Under the pieces are notes generated by a model that worked only from the letters and a program-made list of their open reading frames with translations, was not told where the DNA came from and ran no database searches. Below, piece after piece: positions 27,795-36,035 of a stretch of 64,000 nt of DNA. The position numbers were made by a program, and so were the translations under genes. The stretch is taken from assembly GCF_029916425.1 (NCBI RefSeq), contig NZ_JAHAVQ010000004.1:124001-188000 (forward strand), given 5' to 3'. The DNA comes from Liquorilactobacillus sicerae (lineage in GTDB: Bacteria > Bacillota > Bacilli > Lactobacillales > Lactobacillaceae). The stretch's first letter is position 1. Each line of letters starts with the position of its first letter.

Positions 27795-28103
27795 TTAATT
27801 ATTATTTCGCAAAATAGACTTAATCAGCTCTAATTGTTGCTCAGAAATTTTTTTCCCTTCATAGGTGAAAATAACATCCTGATTTTCTGTCAGATCAACA
27901 CTTGGTTTAAGATCATCTGTTCTTCCTAAAAGGAAGTCAACGGAAACATCAAAAAAGTCAGCCACTTTTTGAACTCTGAGAATTGAAGGCTGGCGATGAT
28001 TCCACTGATAAATCGTGTTGTGACCAAGAGATAATTGATCTTCAACTTGATAAACAGACAGGTGTCGCTGTTTAGCTAATTCTTTGATGCGTTCAACGAT
28101 CAT
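27795..28103 (-). CDS. XRE family transcriptional regulator (ImmR/CI-like repressor)
   Basis: A 102-residue repressor. Residues about 3-60 form an XRE helix-turn-helix (IKELAKQRHLSVYQVEDQLSLG through VADFFDVSVDFLLGRTDD). The short C-terminus has the DVIFTYEGKKISEQQLELIKSIL pattern seen in ImmR-like and small phage repressors. There is no peptidase-type self-cleavage domain, consistent with inactivation by the adjacent ImmA-like protease. It is transcribed away from the small Cro-like gene, with a shared operator region between them. Confidence 0.9.
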   Translation of the reverse strand: MIVERIKELAKQRHLSVYQVEDQLSLGHNTIYQWNHRQPSILRVQKVADFFDVSVDFLLGRTDDLKPSVDLTENQDVIFTYEGKKISEQQLELIKSILRNNN

Positions 28104-28126
28104 AGGTAACTCCTATCTTCTTAATT

Positions 28127-28171
28127 TAACTAATAAGTTAGAAAGACTCTTGATTTCTAACTTATTAGTTA
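28127..28171. promoter_or_regulatory. Operator: perfect 18-bp inverted repeat in the XRE/Cro intergenic region
   Basis: TAACTAATAAGTTAGAAA (28127-28144) is repeated exactly in inverted form at 28154-28171 with a nine-base spacer. Each arm contains its own near-perfect dyad, AACTwATwAGTT. A further TTATTAGTTA occurs at 28274-28283 just before the Cro-like gene. The layout resembles a multi-site phage operator. Confidence 0.75.
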
Positions 28172-28178
28172 GTATAAT
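28150..28178 (+). promoter_or_regulatory. Rightward promoter for the Cro-like gene
   Basis: TTGATT at 28150-28155, a 17-base spacer and TATAAT at 28173-28178. One operator arm (28154-28171) occupies the spacer, so repressor binding should block it. A TATAATATAAT stretch at 28241-28251 could be a second -10. Confidence 0.65.
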
Positions 28179-28200
28179 TTAAGATGTAAAATTTAGTAAA
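28171..28200 (-). promoter_or_regulatory. Leftward promoter for the XRE repressor and ImmA-like gene
   Basis: On the minus strand TTTACT (28195-28200) is followed after 18 bases by TATACT (28171-28176). The -10 overlaps that of the rightward promoter, so the two are mutually exclusive, and the inverted repeat falls in the start and leader of the transcript. Confidence 0.55.
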
Positions 28201-28312
28201 CTTATAGAAATAAAGTAATCAGAACATTTAAAACATACTTTATAATATAATATTACTTTTATTTTCGTCAAATTTATTAGTTAACATATTAGACGATGAG
28301 GAGTGAAGTTGA

Positions 28313-28522
28313 ATGTCGTTTGAATTTGCTGATGCGGTAGTTCTTTGCTTGAAAAGGAATAAAAGATTAGGAATTAAGCCGTCTTCACAAACTGAGATAG
28401 CCGAACATTTTGGACTGTCTAAGCCTTATGTCAATCAATTGATCAATGGAAATGTAGCTAATACTGCTAATACACGTCATTGGATCGAAGAAATCAAAAA
28501 ATACGTCGAAATCGATGAATAG
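28313..28522 (+). CDS. Small helix-turn-helix protein (Cro-like)
   Basis: A 69-residue predicted DNA-binding protein with the helix-turn-helix SQTEIAEHFGLSKPYVNQLING at about residues 26-47. The ATG follows GAGGAGTGAAG. It is divergent from the XRE/ImmA pair and ends at a perfect 17-bp terminator, so it forms a single-gene transcript. A Cro-like antagonist role is inferred from position. I do not recognise a specific characterised homologue. No phage replication or integration gene follows. Confidence 0.75.
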   Translation: MSFEFADAVVLCLKRNKRLGIKPSSQTEIAEHFGLSKPYVNQLINGNVANTANTRHWIEEIKKYVEIDE

Positions 28523-28562
28523 AAAAAGACGAAACGCAATTATTTGCGTTTCGTCTTTTTTA
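28523..28562. terminator. Strong bidirectional terminator
   Basis: AAAAAGACGAAACGCAA (28523-28539) pairs perfectly over 17 bases with its inverse at 28544-28560 across a TTAT loop. It separates the Cro-like gene from the convergent DUF4044 gene and marks the right edge of the accessory patch. Confidence 0.92.
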
Positions 28563-28576
28563 AATAGCCTGTAATT

Positions 28577-28696
28577 TTAATAGCCAATTACCGAAAAAAT
28601 TGCAGTGATAAAGACAGTCCCAACAGTAACGATCAGCATGATCCAAATAACTGCACGAGTAATTTTTTCAAAGCGACTAAGTTTCTTCTTTTTCAT
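28577..28696 (-). CDS. Small membrane protein, DUF4044 family
   Basis: A 39-residue protein, MKKKKLSRFEKITRAVIW followed by a hydrophobic helix IMLIVTVGTVFITAIFSVIGY. A basic N-terminus and one membrane segment match the very short DUF4044 proteins of lactobacilli. An in-frame ATG at 28708 would give 43 residues, but the AAAGGA ribosome site touches that ATG and is better spaced for the inner one at 28696. Its function is unknown. It is too short for standard gene callers and easily missed. Confidence 0.8.
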   Translation of the reverse strand: MKKKKLSRFEKITRAVIWIMLIVTVGTVFITAIFSVIGY

Positions 28697-28797
28697 TTTA
28701 GCGTTCATCCTTTAAATCAGCATTTATAATTTAACTATACCTTTTCAGCTCGAGAGTTGTCAAATTGGTTTGGAATCTTAATTTTATTCAGGAAAAC

Positions 28798-28832
28798 TTG
28801 AAAAAAGTTCATATTTCACGTAAACTATGAAC
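28798..28832 (+). promoter_or_regulatory. Promoter with overlapping palindrome upstream of lysC
   Basis: TTGAAA at 28798-28803, a 17-base spacer and TAAACT at 28821-28826. An inverted repeat GTTCATA (28807-28813) / TATGAAC (28826-28832) covers the spacer and -10, a good place for a repressor. About 70 bases of leader follow with no recognisable lysine riboswitch. Confidence 0.5.
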
Positions 28833-28901
28833 GATTTATCATTTTCGTAGTAAAAGCCATTTAAAACTTGATTTTAGCAAGAGACGGGGGATTAGTTACT
28901 G

Positions 28902-30107
28902 ATGGAAATTATGGTACAAAAATTCGGTGGTACATCGGTTCAAGATGATCAGGCTAGAAAAAAAGCAATGACACATGTTAAGTATGCTGTTTCGAAGGGA
29001 TACAAAGTGGCAGTTGTTGTTTCAGCAATTGGCCGTAAGGGGGCTCCTTATGCTACTGATTCATTGTTGAACTTGGTTGGAAGTAATAATTCTTTACTGT
29101 CAGCACGGGAACTTGATATGTTAGTCTCGGTTGGTGAGATTATTTCAGCAGCAGTTTTTACCGAAATGTTAAAAGAAAACGGCTTTAGTGCAACAGCCTT
29201 AACTGGACCGGATGCTGGTTTTAGAACAAACAACGAATATCAAAATGCTAAGGTCTTAGATATTAAAACTGACGAGATTTTAAAATGCTTTAAATCACAA
29301 GATGTGGTCGTAGTAGCTGGCTTTCAAGGCCTTTCACGGGAAGGACATTATACTACTTTAGGACGCGGCGGCAGTGATACATCAGCAGCTTTGCTTGGAG
29401 CAGCTCTTTCGGCTAAGCGGGTCGATATTTTCACGGATGTTTCCGGAATGATGACAGCTGACCCACGTTTAGTTAAAAAAGCCAAATTTTTAAAGAATGT
29501 CAGCTATGAGGAAGTTGCCAATATGGCGCATGAAGGAGCTAAAGTTATTCATCCACGAGCGGTAGAAGTAGCTCAACAGGCTCATTTGCCGTTGCGAATC
29601 AGATCGACTTGGGATGGTGTCGATGAATTAGGTACCTTAGTTTCTGACCGTGATTTATCAATTCGTCACTATCGCACAGTTACTGGAATTGCCCACCAGG
29701 TTGGGCTAACACAGTTTAGTGTTACAACTGAAAAATATGATCCACAAACGATTTTTAAACTGCTGGCTGACAATCATTTAAGTATTGACTTTATTAATAT
29801 TCTGCCAGAAAAGTTTGTCTTTAACTTGGATGCAAAGGAAAGTCAGAAAGCCAAGAAATTGCTGCAAGAAAAACAAGTAGCTGCTGAAATCATCGAAAAT
29901 TGTGCTAAAGTTTCAATTGTTGGTGCCGGCATTATGGGAACGCCAGGAATAACAGCTCAAATCGTGGCGGCTTTAAATGGAAAAAACATCAAAATTTTGC
30001 AGACAACCGATAGTTATACAACTATCTGGGTTTTAGTTAAACAATCAGATCTGCCAGTTGCAGTTAATGCTTTGCATGACGCATTTTTGAGTGATCGTCA
30101 ATGCTAA
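28902..30107 (+). CDS. lysC: Aspartate kinase (monofunctional)
   Basis: Phosphorylates aspartate, the first step toward diaminopimelate, lysine, threonine and methionine. The 401-residue protein starts MEIMVQKFGGTSV, has the GRGGSDTSAALLGAAL and FTDVSGMMTADPR segments of the catalytic domain, and two C-terminal ACT domains (about 255-401) for allosteric control. An alternative start is ATG at 28911. No homoserine dehydrogenase domain is present. Lying next to the wall cluster in a genome with mDAP-type MurE and DapF, it probably feeds peptidoglycan precursor supply. It overlaps the next gene by seven bases. Confidence 0.93.
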   Translation: MEIMVQKFGGTSVQDDQARKKAMTHVKYAVSKGYKVAVVVSAIGRKGAPYATDSLLNLVGSNNSLLSARELDMLVSVGEIISAAVFTEMLKENGFSATALTGPDAGFRTNNEYQNAKVLDIKTDEILKCFKSQDVVVVAGFQGLSREGHYTTLGRGGSDTSAALLGAALSAKRVDIFTDVSGMMTADPRLVKKAKFLKNVSYEEVANMAHEGAKVIHPRAVEVAQQAHLPLRIRSTWDGVDELGTLVSDRDLSIRHYRTVTGIAHQVGLTQFSVTTEKYDPQTIFKLLADNHLSIDFINILPEKFVFNLDAKESQKAKKLLQEKQVAAEIIENCAKVSIVGAGIMGTPGITAQIVAALNGKNIKILQTTDSYTTIWVLVKQSDLPVAVNALHDAFLSDRQC

Positions 30108-30469
30108 AGATTTTTATTTGGCCCTATCAGTTAGTAGGACTCATTGTTTGCTGGCTGAGTTTGTTTTTAATTAAGCATTGTCTGCCAGCCAAGTGGAAAC
30201 AAAAATTTCATTATCTAGATTTTCTATTGATCTATTTAATTTTGGTGATTCAAGTGTTATCGTTGCAATTTTTAAAGATTTCACTTTTGCCATATTTCTT
30301 ATTTGCAGCAGCAGTTTTGGGAATTGGATTGACATTTGGACTGGCGTTGGTCAAAGGAGAGATCATTCAAACTAAATTTTGGCGTTTTTATTGGCGCTTG
30401 ATCGAGCTATTAGCAGTCAGTACGTATATCGTATTAATTGTTTTGACAATTTTGAAAAATTTTAGTTAA
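30101..30469 (+). CDS. DUF3397 family membrane protein
   Basis: A 122-residue integral membrane protein with about four hydrophobic helices (PYQLVGLIVCWLSLFLI, LDFLLIYLILVIQVL, LLPYFLFAAAVLGIGL, LLAVSTYIVLIVLTIL). Length, topology and position immediately before mraZ match the DUF3397 proteins of lactobacilli and enterococci. Its function is unknown; association with wall or division genes is positional only. It overlaps the end of lysC and ends at a terminator. Confidence 0.85.
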   Translation: MLKIFIWPYQLVGLIVCWLSLFLIKHCLPAKWKQKFHYLDFLLIYLILVIQVLSLQFLKISLLPYFLFAAAVLGIGLTFGLALVKGEIIQTKFWRFYWRLIELLAVSTYIVLIVLTILKNFS

Positions 30470-30481
30470 TTAGTTAGTATT

Positions 30482-30526
30482 AAATACCTTGCTTTGGTTA
30501 GCAGGGTATTTTTTTTGTAGATTTTT
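30482..30526 (+). terminator. Terminator before mraZ
   Basis: AATACCTTGCT pairs with AGCAGGGTATT (one wobble) and is followed by eight T. It separates lysC-DUF3397 from the dcw cluster. Confidence 0.85.
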
Positions 30527-30534
30527 AAAATCTA

Positions 30535-30570
30535 GTGGTAAAATAGTGGTTGATAGTGGTGGATTGTGGT
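30535..30570 (+). promoter_or_regulatory. MraZ-binding repeats (four GTGGT units)
   Basis: GTGGT occurs at 30535, 30546, 30556 and 30566, spaced 11, 10 and 10 bases, so all lie on one helix face. MraZ of other bacteria binds short G-rich direct repeats at about this spacing upstream of its own gene. The repeats overlap the promoter, which fits autorepression. Confidence 0.8.
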
Positions 30571-30578
30571 AGTATCAA
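30550..30578 (+). promoter_or_regulatory. Promoter of mraZ and the dcw cluster
   Basis: TTGATA at 30550-30555, a 17-base spacer and TATCAA at 30573-30578, with two GTGGT units inside the spacer. It lies about 25 bases before the ribosome site of mraZ. Confidence 0.55.
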
Positions 30579-30607
30579 TTTGTAATCATTATTTGGGGGT
30601 GAGCTGC

Positions 30608-31039
30608 ATGCTGATGGGAGAGTATCATCACACGCTTGATACCAAAGGGCGAATGATCATTCCAGCAAAGTTTCGCGAACAGTTGAGCGATCAATTCGTT
30701 TTAACACGCGGGATGGACGGCTGTTTATTTGGCTATCCGAATGATCAGTGGCAACTCCTTGAAAAAAAAATGCAGCAGCTTCCACTAACTAAACGTGATG
30801 CAAGAGCTTTTGTTCGCTTTTTTTATTCGGCAGCTACCGAATGTGAATTTGATCGCCAGGGACGGATTATTATTCCTAAAGCTTTAAGAGATCATGCTGA
30901 ATTAGAAAAAAAATGTGTGGTTGTTGGAGTTTCAAATCGCTTTGAAATTTGGTCCGAAGATCGCTGGAATGATTTTAGTCAAAAAGCTGAAGAAAACTTT
31001 GATAGCATTGCTGAAAACATGATCGATTTTGGTTTATAA
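30608..31039 (+). CDS. mraZ: Transcriptional regulator MraZ
   Basis: AbrB-like DNA-binding protein that controls the dcw cluster by binding repeats upstream of its own gene. The 143-residue protein starts [24 protein letters not shown] and has a second SpoVT/AbrB-type repeat around [19 protein letters not shown] 30608 follows GGGGGTGAG; an in-frame start at 30566 lies inside the operator repeats and is rejected. Confidence 0.95.
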   Translation: MLMGEYHHTLDTKGRMIIPAKFREQLSDQFVLTRGMDGCLFGYPNDQWQLLEKKMQQLPLTKRDARAFVRFFYSAATECEFDRQGRIIIPKALRDHAELEKKCVVVGVSNRFEIWSEDRWNDFSQKAEENFDSIAENMIDFGL

Positions 31040-31051
31040 AGAGGTGCAGAA

Positions 31052-31999
31052 GTGACAGAAACATTTAAACATCAAACAGTAATGCTGCAGGCTGCTGTTA
31101 GTGGTTTGCAAGTCAAACCAGCTGGAACTTATGTTGACTGCACCTTAGGCGGTGGAGGACATAGTCATTTGATTGCACAGCAGCTGGAAGCAAATGGTCA
31201 TCTGTATGCTTTTGATCAAGATCAAACAGCAATTGATTATAATCGTGATCGTTTTCATGAATATCCAGTAACTCTGATCAAGAGCAACTTTCGGGAACTA
31301 GCCGAACAGCTTAAACAAAAAAATGTTACGCAGGTTGATGGGATTTTATATGATTTAGGAGTTTCTTCACCACAATTTGATGATGCTCAGCGCGGTTTTA
31401 GTTATCGTTTTGATGCTCCATTGGATATGCGAATGGATCAGACTCAAAGTTTAAATGCCAAAGTAGTCGTTAATGAATGGTCATATGAAAAGCTAGTTAG
31501 GATTTTTTGGCGCTACGGTGAGGAAAAATATGCCAAATCAATTGCCAGACACATTGAAAAAGAACGAACTAAAAAAGTAATTGAAACGACAGGCGAATTA
31601 GTTGAAGTAATTAAAGAAGCAATTCCGGCACGTGCCCGGAGAACTGGTGGACATCCGGCTAAAAGAGTTTTCCAAGCAATCAGAATTGCTGTTAATGATG
31701 AATTAGGGGCACTTGAAGATTCATTAACTCAGGCTTTATCTTTGCTGAAAGTACATGGTCGAGTTTGTGTCATAACTTTCCAATCCTTAGAAGATCGTTT
31801 AGTTAAAACCATGTTCAAAGAAAAAAGCTCATTACCTGAATTACCACCGGGCTTACCAGTAATTCCTTCAGAAATGCAGCCACATTTTAAGCTGATTACG
31901 CGTAAGCCGATTGAACCGTCAATTGAAGAGCTGCAACAGAATCATCGTGCTCATTCAGCTAAGCTAAGAATTATTGAACGAGTTAGTCAAGGTGAATAA
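31052..31999 (+). CDS. rsmH: 16S rRNA (cytosine-1402 N4)-methyltransferase
   Basis: Methylates N4 of C1402 in the ribosomal P site. The 315-residue protein has [10 protein letters not shown] at the N-terminus, the SAM loop [25 protein letters not shown], and the [19 protein letters not shown] segment. The start is GTG at 31052 after AGAGGTG. It is the second gene of the dcw cluster, as usual. Confidence 0.97.
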   Translation: MTETFKHQTVMLQAAVSGLQVKPAGTYVDCTLGGGGHSHLIAQQLEANGHLYAFDQDQTAIDYNRDRFHEYPVTLIKSNFRELAEQLKQKNVTQVDGILYDLGVSSPQFDDAQRGFSYRFDAPLDMRMDQTQSLNAKVVVNEWSYEKLVRIFWRYGEEKYAKSIARHIEKERTKKVIETTGELVEVIKEAIPARARRTGGHPAKRVFQAIRIAVNDELGALEDSLTQALSLLKVHGRVCVITFQSLEDRLVKTMFKEKSSLPELPPGLPVIPSEMQPHFKLITRKPIEPSIEELQQNHRAHSAKLRIIERVSQGE

Positions 32000-32020
32000 T
32001 TTTTTAAAGGATGTGATTAT

Positions 32021-32392
32021 ATGGCAGGCAGTGCAGCACCAAAGAGAAAGTCCATAATGCCAGCAGAACCGCAGATACATAAAGAACCACTCAAGCAACA
32101 TTCAGTGGTTCCACGGCGAGTTTCAGTTTCTAAAGCAGAAATTTTGAGTTTTTTAATAGGAAGCGTGATTTTAATGGCAATGACGATTGAGGTGATTGCC
32201 AGTCAGGTTAATTATACTAGAGCACAGTATACCCTTCAGAATATCAATCAAAAAATTACGGCAGTACATAATCAAAATATTAATACTAAACAAGAAATCA
32301 GTACTCTCTCGAGTCGAGATCGTTTATTGGAGCTAGCCAAAAAGTATGGATTATCGATGAATGACAGCAATATAAGGAATGTTTCTAAATGA
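32021..32392 (+). CDS. ftsL: Cell division protein FtsL
   Basis: Bitopic division protein forming a subcomplex with DivIB and DivIC that activates septal wall synthesis. The 123 residues comprise a basic cytoplasmic N-terminus, one membrane helix at about 45-63 (ILSFLIGSVILMAMTIEVI), and a short extracellular coiled coil ending LLELAKKYGLSMND. Sequence conservation is low but position between rsmH and pbpB is diagnostic. It overlaps pbpB by four bases (ATGA). Confidence 0.92.
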   Translation: MAGSAAPKRKSIMPAEPQIHKEPLKQHSVVPRRVSVSKAEILSFLIGSVILMAMTIEVIASQVNYTRAQYTLQNINQKITAVHNQNINTKQEISTLSSRDRLLELAKKYGLSMNDSNIRNVSK

Positions 32393-34530
32393 ATAAAAAG
32401 AAAAAGCAGCTAAAACACCAAAAAAACCGCAAAATTTATGGGATAATTATTTTTTTCATTGCGGCAATAATTTTCACTGTGTTTATTGGCCGTTTTTTTT
32501 ATATCGCAATTTTTCATTCAATTGATCGCGTCGATCTTAAGCAGAAAGTTGCTCAGCTATATGCCAGTAAAACTGAGATCAAAGCTCAAAGGGGAACGAT
32601 TTATGATAATAATGACCAGCCGATTGCCGAAGATACTTCAACTTATAAGATCTACGTGGTTCTTTCAAAATCAGCAGTTGCCTTCGGTAAACGTAAGTAC
32701 TTGGCTGAAAAGGATAAATCGAAAGCAGCTAAAGTTTTAAGCAAGAATTTAGGTATCAGTTATCAAAATGTCAGAAAATTACTTGATCCCGTTAATAAAG
32801 ATGTTTATCAAGTTGAATTGGGTAATGCTGGTAAAAATATTTCACTAGAAACTAAGCAAAAAATTCAAGCAGCTCATATTACGGGAATCTATTTTAAATC
32901 GACGACTGCTCGACTGTATCCAAATGGGGTGTTTGCCTCACACATCATTGGCTTAGCAGAGAATCAAAATGGAAAATTAGTTGGAGTGATGGGACTTGAA
33001 CAAGCCCTTAATCATGAACTAGCTGGTAGAAATGGTGTTCGTAAGGTTGAAAAGGATACTAAAGGAACGCCAATCCCAGGCTCTAAAGTTAAAGCTCGTG
33101 CAGCTAAAAATGGCGATAATGTTTATACAACCATTGATACACGATTACAAACTTATTTAGAAACATTAATGACCCAAGCACAGAAGCGTTATCATCCTCA
33201 AGAAATGACGGCCATTTTAATGAAAGCTAAAACCGGTGAAATTTTGGCTGCTAGTCAACGACCAACTTTTAATGCGCAGACAAAAAATGGTTTAACTAAG
33301 ATTTGGCGGAATATTTTAGTTGAAGATAGTTACGAACCAGGATCAACCATGAAAATTTTTACAGTCGCAGCGGCGATTAACAGTGGTAATTTTAATGCTA
33401 ATGCGACTTTTAAATCTGGTTCGCTCCAAATTGATGGGAAAAGTGTTTATGATTGGAATCGCAGCGGTTGGGGGTATATTACCTATCAAGATGCTTTTAT
33501 TCGCTCTTCAAATGTTGGAATGGCGTACTTAGAACAACAAATGGGGGCTAAAACTTGGTTGAGTTATATTCACAAATTTGGATTCTTAAAAAAGACGGGT
33601 TCAAAAATGCCAAATGAAGTTGCTGGCAGTATTGAGTATAAATATCCGATTGAGCAAGCTAATACAGCTTTTGGTCAAGCAATCAATGTGACTGCTTTGC
33701 AAATGATGCAAGGTTTTTCGGCAATTGCAAATCATGGCACAATGGTTAAACCATATCTGGTGAAAAAAATTGTTGATCCAAACAATCAAAAGGTCATTTA
33801 TCAGGCAAAGACGAAGAAAGTCGGTCAGCCAATCAGTAGTCAAACTGCTAATCAGGTTTTGAGTTTAATGCAGGATGTAGTTTATAATGAAAATGGAACT
33901 GGTTCAGCTTTCAAAATCAATGGCTATCAGATTGGTGTTAAAACTGGAACAGCTCAAATCAGTAAAACTCAGGGTTCTGGTTATTTAACTGGTGAGACTA
34001 ACTATATCTTCTCGGTCGTCGGAGTTGCACCAGCTAATAATCCAAAATATATTCTATATGTTACAATGAAACAGCCGACAACTTTCAGTAACGGTACGTC
34101 AGGACAAATGTTGGCAACCATTTTTAATCCAATGATGCAGCGAGCTTTACAACAATCTGCAGAAAGTACTAGTCAAACCAGTCAGCAAGTCAAACTTAAA
34201 AATTGGACTGATAAAAGTTTAGCGACAGCCAAGAAAAATTTGGAAAGTTCTGGATTACAAGTGACAGTGATCGGCAATGGCAGCAAAGTTAGACGACAAT
34301 CTGTGGCAGCTGGCAACACGCTGCTTAGTGGTGAAAGAATCATCTTATTAACAACCGGCACTAAAACAATGCCGGATTTGACTGGCTGGTCGCGGAATGA
34401 TGTTTCAGCTTTAGCGAAACTGTTAAACTTGAAGGTGAAGTATACTGGCTCTGGGTATGTAGTCAGTCAAAGTATCACAGCTAATCAAGCTTTGACGGGA
34501 CAAAAAGAACTAATAGTCAAATTAAAATAA
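32389..34530 (+). CDS. pbpB: Division-specific penicillin-binding protein 2B (class B transpeptidase, PASTA)
   Basis: Septal D,D-transpeptidase that cross-links peptidoglycan. The 713-residue protein has a cytoplasmic basic tail, one membrane helix (about 16-40), a dimerisation domain with RGTIYDNNDQPIAED, and the transpeptidase domain with the active-site STMK at 319-322, SSN at 373-375 and KTGT at 518-521. Two C-terminal PASTA domains occupy about 594-713. These may respond to the same ligands as the PASTA kinase at 7.7 kb. It is coupled to ftsL. Confidence 0.96.
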   Translation: MNKKKKQLKHQKNRKIYGIIIFFIAAIIFTVFIGRFFYIAIFHSIDRVDLKQKVAQLYASKTEIKAQRGTIYDNNDQPIAEDTSTYKIYVVLSKSAVAFGKRKYLAEKDKSKAAKVLSKNLGISYQNVRKLLDPVNKDVYQVELGNAGKNISLETKQKIQAAHITGIYFKSTTARLYPNGVFASHIIGLAENQNGKLVGVMGLEQALNHELAGRNGVRKVEKDTKGTPIPGSKVKARAAKNGDNVYTTIDTRLQTYLETLMTQAQKRYHPQEMTAILMKAKTGEILAASQRPTFNAQTKNGLTKIWRNILVEDSYEPGSTMKIFTVAAAINSGNFNANATFKSGSLQIDGKSVYDWNRSGWGYITYQDAFIRSSNVGMAYLEQQMGAKTWLSYIHKFGFLKKTGSKMPNEVAGSIEYKYPIEQANTAFGQAINVTALQMMQGFSAIANHGTMVKPYLVKKIVDPNNQKVIYQAKTKKVGQPISSQTANQVLSLMQDVVYNENGTGSAFKINGYQIGVKTGTAQISKTQGSGYLTGETNYIFSVVGVAPANNPKYILYVTMKQPTTFSNGTSGQMLATIFNPMMQRALQQSAESTSQTSQQVKLKNWTDKSLATAKKNLESSGLQVTVIGNGSKVRRQSVAAGNTLLSGERIILLTTGTKTMPDLTGWSRNDVSALAKLLNLKVKYTGSGYVVSQSITANQALTGQKELIVKLK

Positions 34531-34544
34531 AATCTGGTGATAAA

Positions 34545-36035
34545 ATGCAGGCAAGCAAACTAATCGAATGTCTAAAATTTAAAAAAATAATTCCAAGTAA
34601 TTTTGAGGATTTTACCGTATCCCTATTAACTCAAGATACGCGCGAAGTTGTTGAAAATAGTGTCTTTGTGGCAGTTAAAGGAGCTCAATTTGATGGTCAT
34701 GTATTCGTTCAACAAGCGCTAAAAGCTGGTGCAAAGATGATTGTTGCACAAGAAGAAGTCAACGTGACTGAGGTTCCGGTAGTTTATGTCAATGATACCA
34801 AACGGGCGATGGCAATTTTGAGCAGTCGTTTTTATGGTGGTGCAAGTCAAGCACTGCATATTGTTGGAGTGACCGGAACGAACGGTAAAACAACTGTTAC
34901 GCATTTGATTGAAGCAATCTTTCGGGCACAGCAGCGTAAGACTGGTTTAATTGGAACAATGTATCGCAAAATTGGTGATGAAGTATTGCCAACTAAAAAC
35001 ACAACGCCTGACATCATTACCTTACAACGAACTTTAAGTAAAATGGTTGAACGTGGTGTTTCGGACGTTGCAATGGAAGTTTCATCAATCGCTTTGATTC
35101 AAGGTCGTGTTTGGGGAATTGATTTTGATGTCGCAGTGTTTACTAATTTGACACGTGATCATTTAGATTATCACAAAACCATGGAGAACTATGAACACGC
35201 TAAAAGTTTACTTTTTTCGCAATTAGGAAATCGTTATGCATTTAATGGTGATTCTAAAGTGGCGGTGTTAAATATTGATGATCCAGTCGGTAAGCATTTT
35301 GAACAAGTAACTGCAGCACAGGTGTTAACGTATGGAATTAAAGAATCAGCTATGATCAGAGCAAAAAAAATCAAAGCCCATAGTCGTGGCACGGATTTTG
35401 AATTGCATGTTTTTGATCAAGTTTATCAACTGCATACACAAATGATCGGTATGTTCAACGTCTATAATGTTTTGGCTGCTTTTGCGGCTACCTATGCTTC
35501 AGGATTATCTGCAGAAGATATCATCACAGCACTGGATGGCTTCAAAGGTGTTCGTGGTCGGATGCAACTGGTCAGTTCACCGACGGAGATAAGTGCAGTT
35601 GTTGATTACTCTCATACGCCAGACGGCCTATATCAAGCTCTCAAGACTTTAGCGGAAGTTGCTAAGAAGCACGTCTTTTGTGTTGTTGGTTGCGGCGGTG
35701 ATCGCGATCATGGCAAACGTCCGAAAATGGGCAAAATCGCCGCAGAATTTAGTGATTTTCCAATTTTTACTTCAGATAATCCACGTTCTGAAGATCCTCA
35801 AAAAATTATCAACGCAATGTTAAGTGGTGTTCCAGCTGGAATCAAAGTTCCAACTTTTGTTGATCGCCGGCAGGCAATTAATTACGCCATTAAGCAGGCT
35901 CAACCGGGAGATCTGGTATTAATTGCTGGCAAAGGTCACGAAGATTACCAAATTATTGGCAAGCAAAAACGACATTTTGATGATGTTGAAGAAGCAACTA
36001 AGGCATTATGGTTAAAGGAGCAGGCTGGTAAATGA
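34545..36035 (+). CDS. murE: UDP-MurNAc-tripeptide synthetase MurE, probably meso-diaminopimelate-specific
   Basis: Adds the third amino acid of the peptidoglycan stem peptide. The 496-residue Mur ligase has the ATP loop GTNGKTT at 111-117, the EVSS and [11 protein letters not shown] segments, and DNPR at 411-414. DNPR is the substrate loop of meso-DAP-adding enzymes; lysine-adding MurE have other residues there. dapF at 48.6 kb and lysC at 28.9 kb agree with DAP use. In many lactobacilli this gene lies elsewhere; here it is inside the dcw cluster between pbpB and mraY. Confidence 0.92.
   Translation: MQASKLIECLKFKKIIPSNFEDFTVSLLTQDTREVVENSVFVAVKGAQFDGHVFVQQALKAGAKMIVAQEEVNVTEVPVVYVNDTKRAMAILSSRFYGGASQALHIVGVTGTNGKTTVTHLIEAIFRAQQRKTGLIGTMYRKIGDEVLPTKNTTPDIITLQRTLSKMVERGVSDVAMEVSSIALIQGRVWGIDFDVAVFTNLTRDHLDYHKTMENYEHAKSLLFSQLGNRYAFNGDSKVAVLNIDDPVGKHFEQVTAAQVLTYGIKESAMIRAKKIKAHSRGTDFELHVFDQVYQLHTQMIGMFNVYNVLAAFAATYASGLSAEDIITALDGFKGVRGRMQLVSSPTEISAVVDYSHTPDGLYQALKTLAEVAKKHVFCVVGCGGDRDHGKRPKMGKIAAEFSDFPIFTSDNPRSEDPQKIINAMLSGVPAGIKVPTFVDRRQAINYAIKQAQPGDLVLIAGKGHEDYQIIGKQKRHFDDVEEATKALWLKEQAGK

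Noticed and set aside
27359..28522. Toxin-antitoxin system
   Set aside because: XRE plus COG2856-type protease could suggest one, but the HELAH motif, the phage-like operator and the opposing Cro-like gene fit an ImmR/ImmA switch better; no toxin fold is visible.
28833..28901. Lysine riboswitch before lysC
   Set aside because: Only about 70 bases separate promoter and start, too short for the roughly 170-base aptamer, and no terminator is present.
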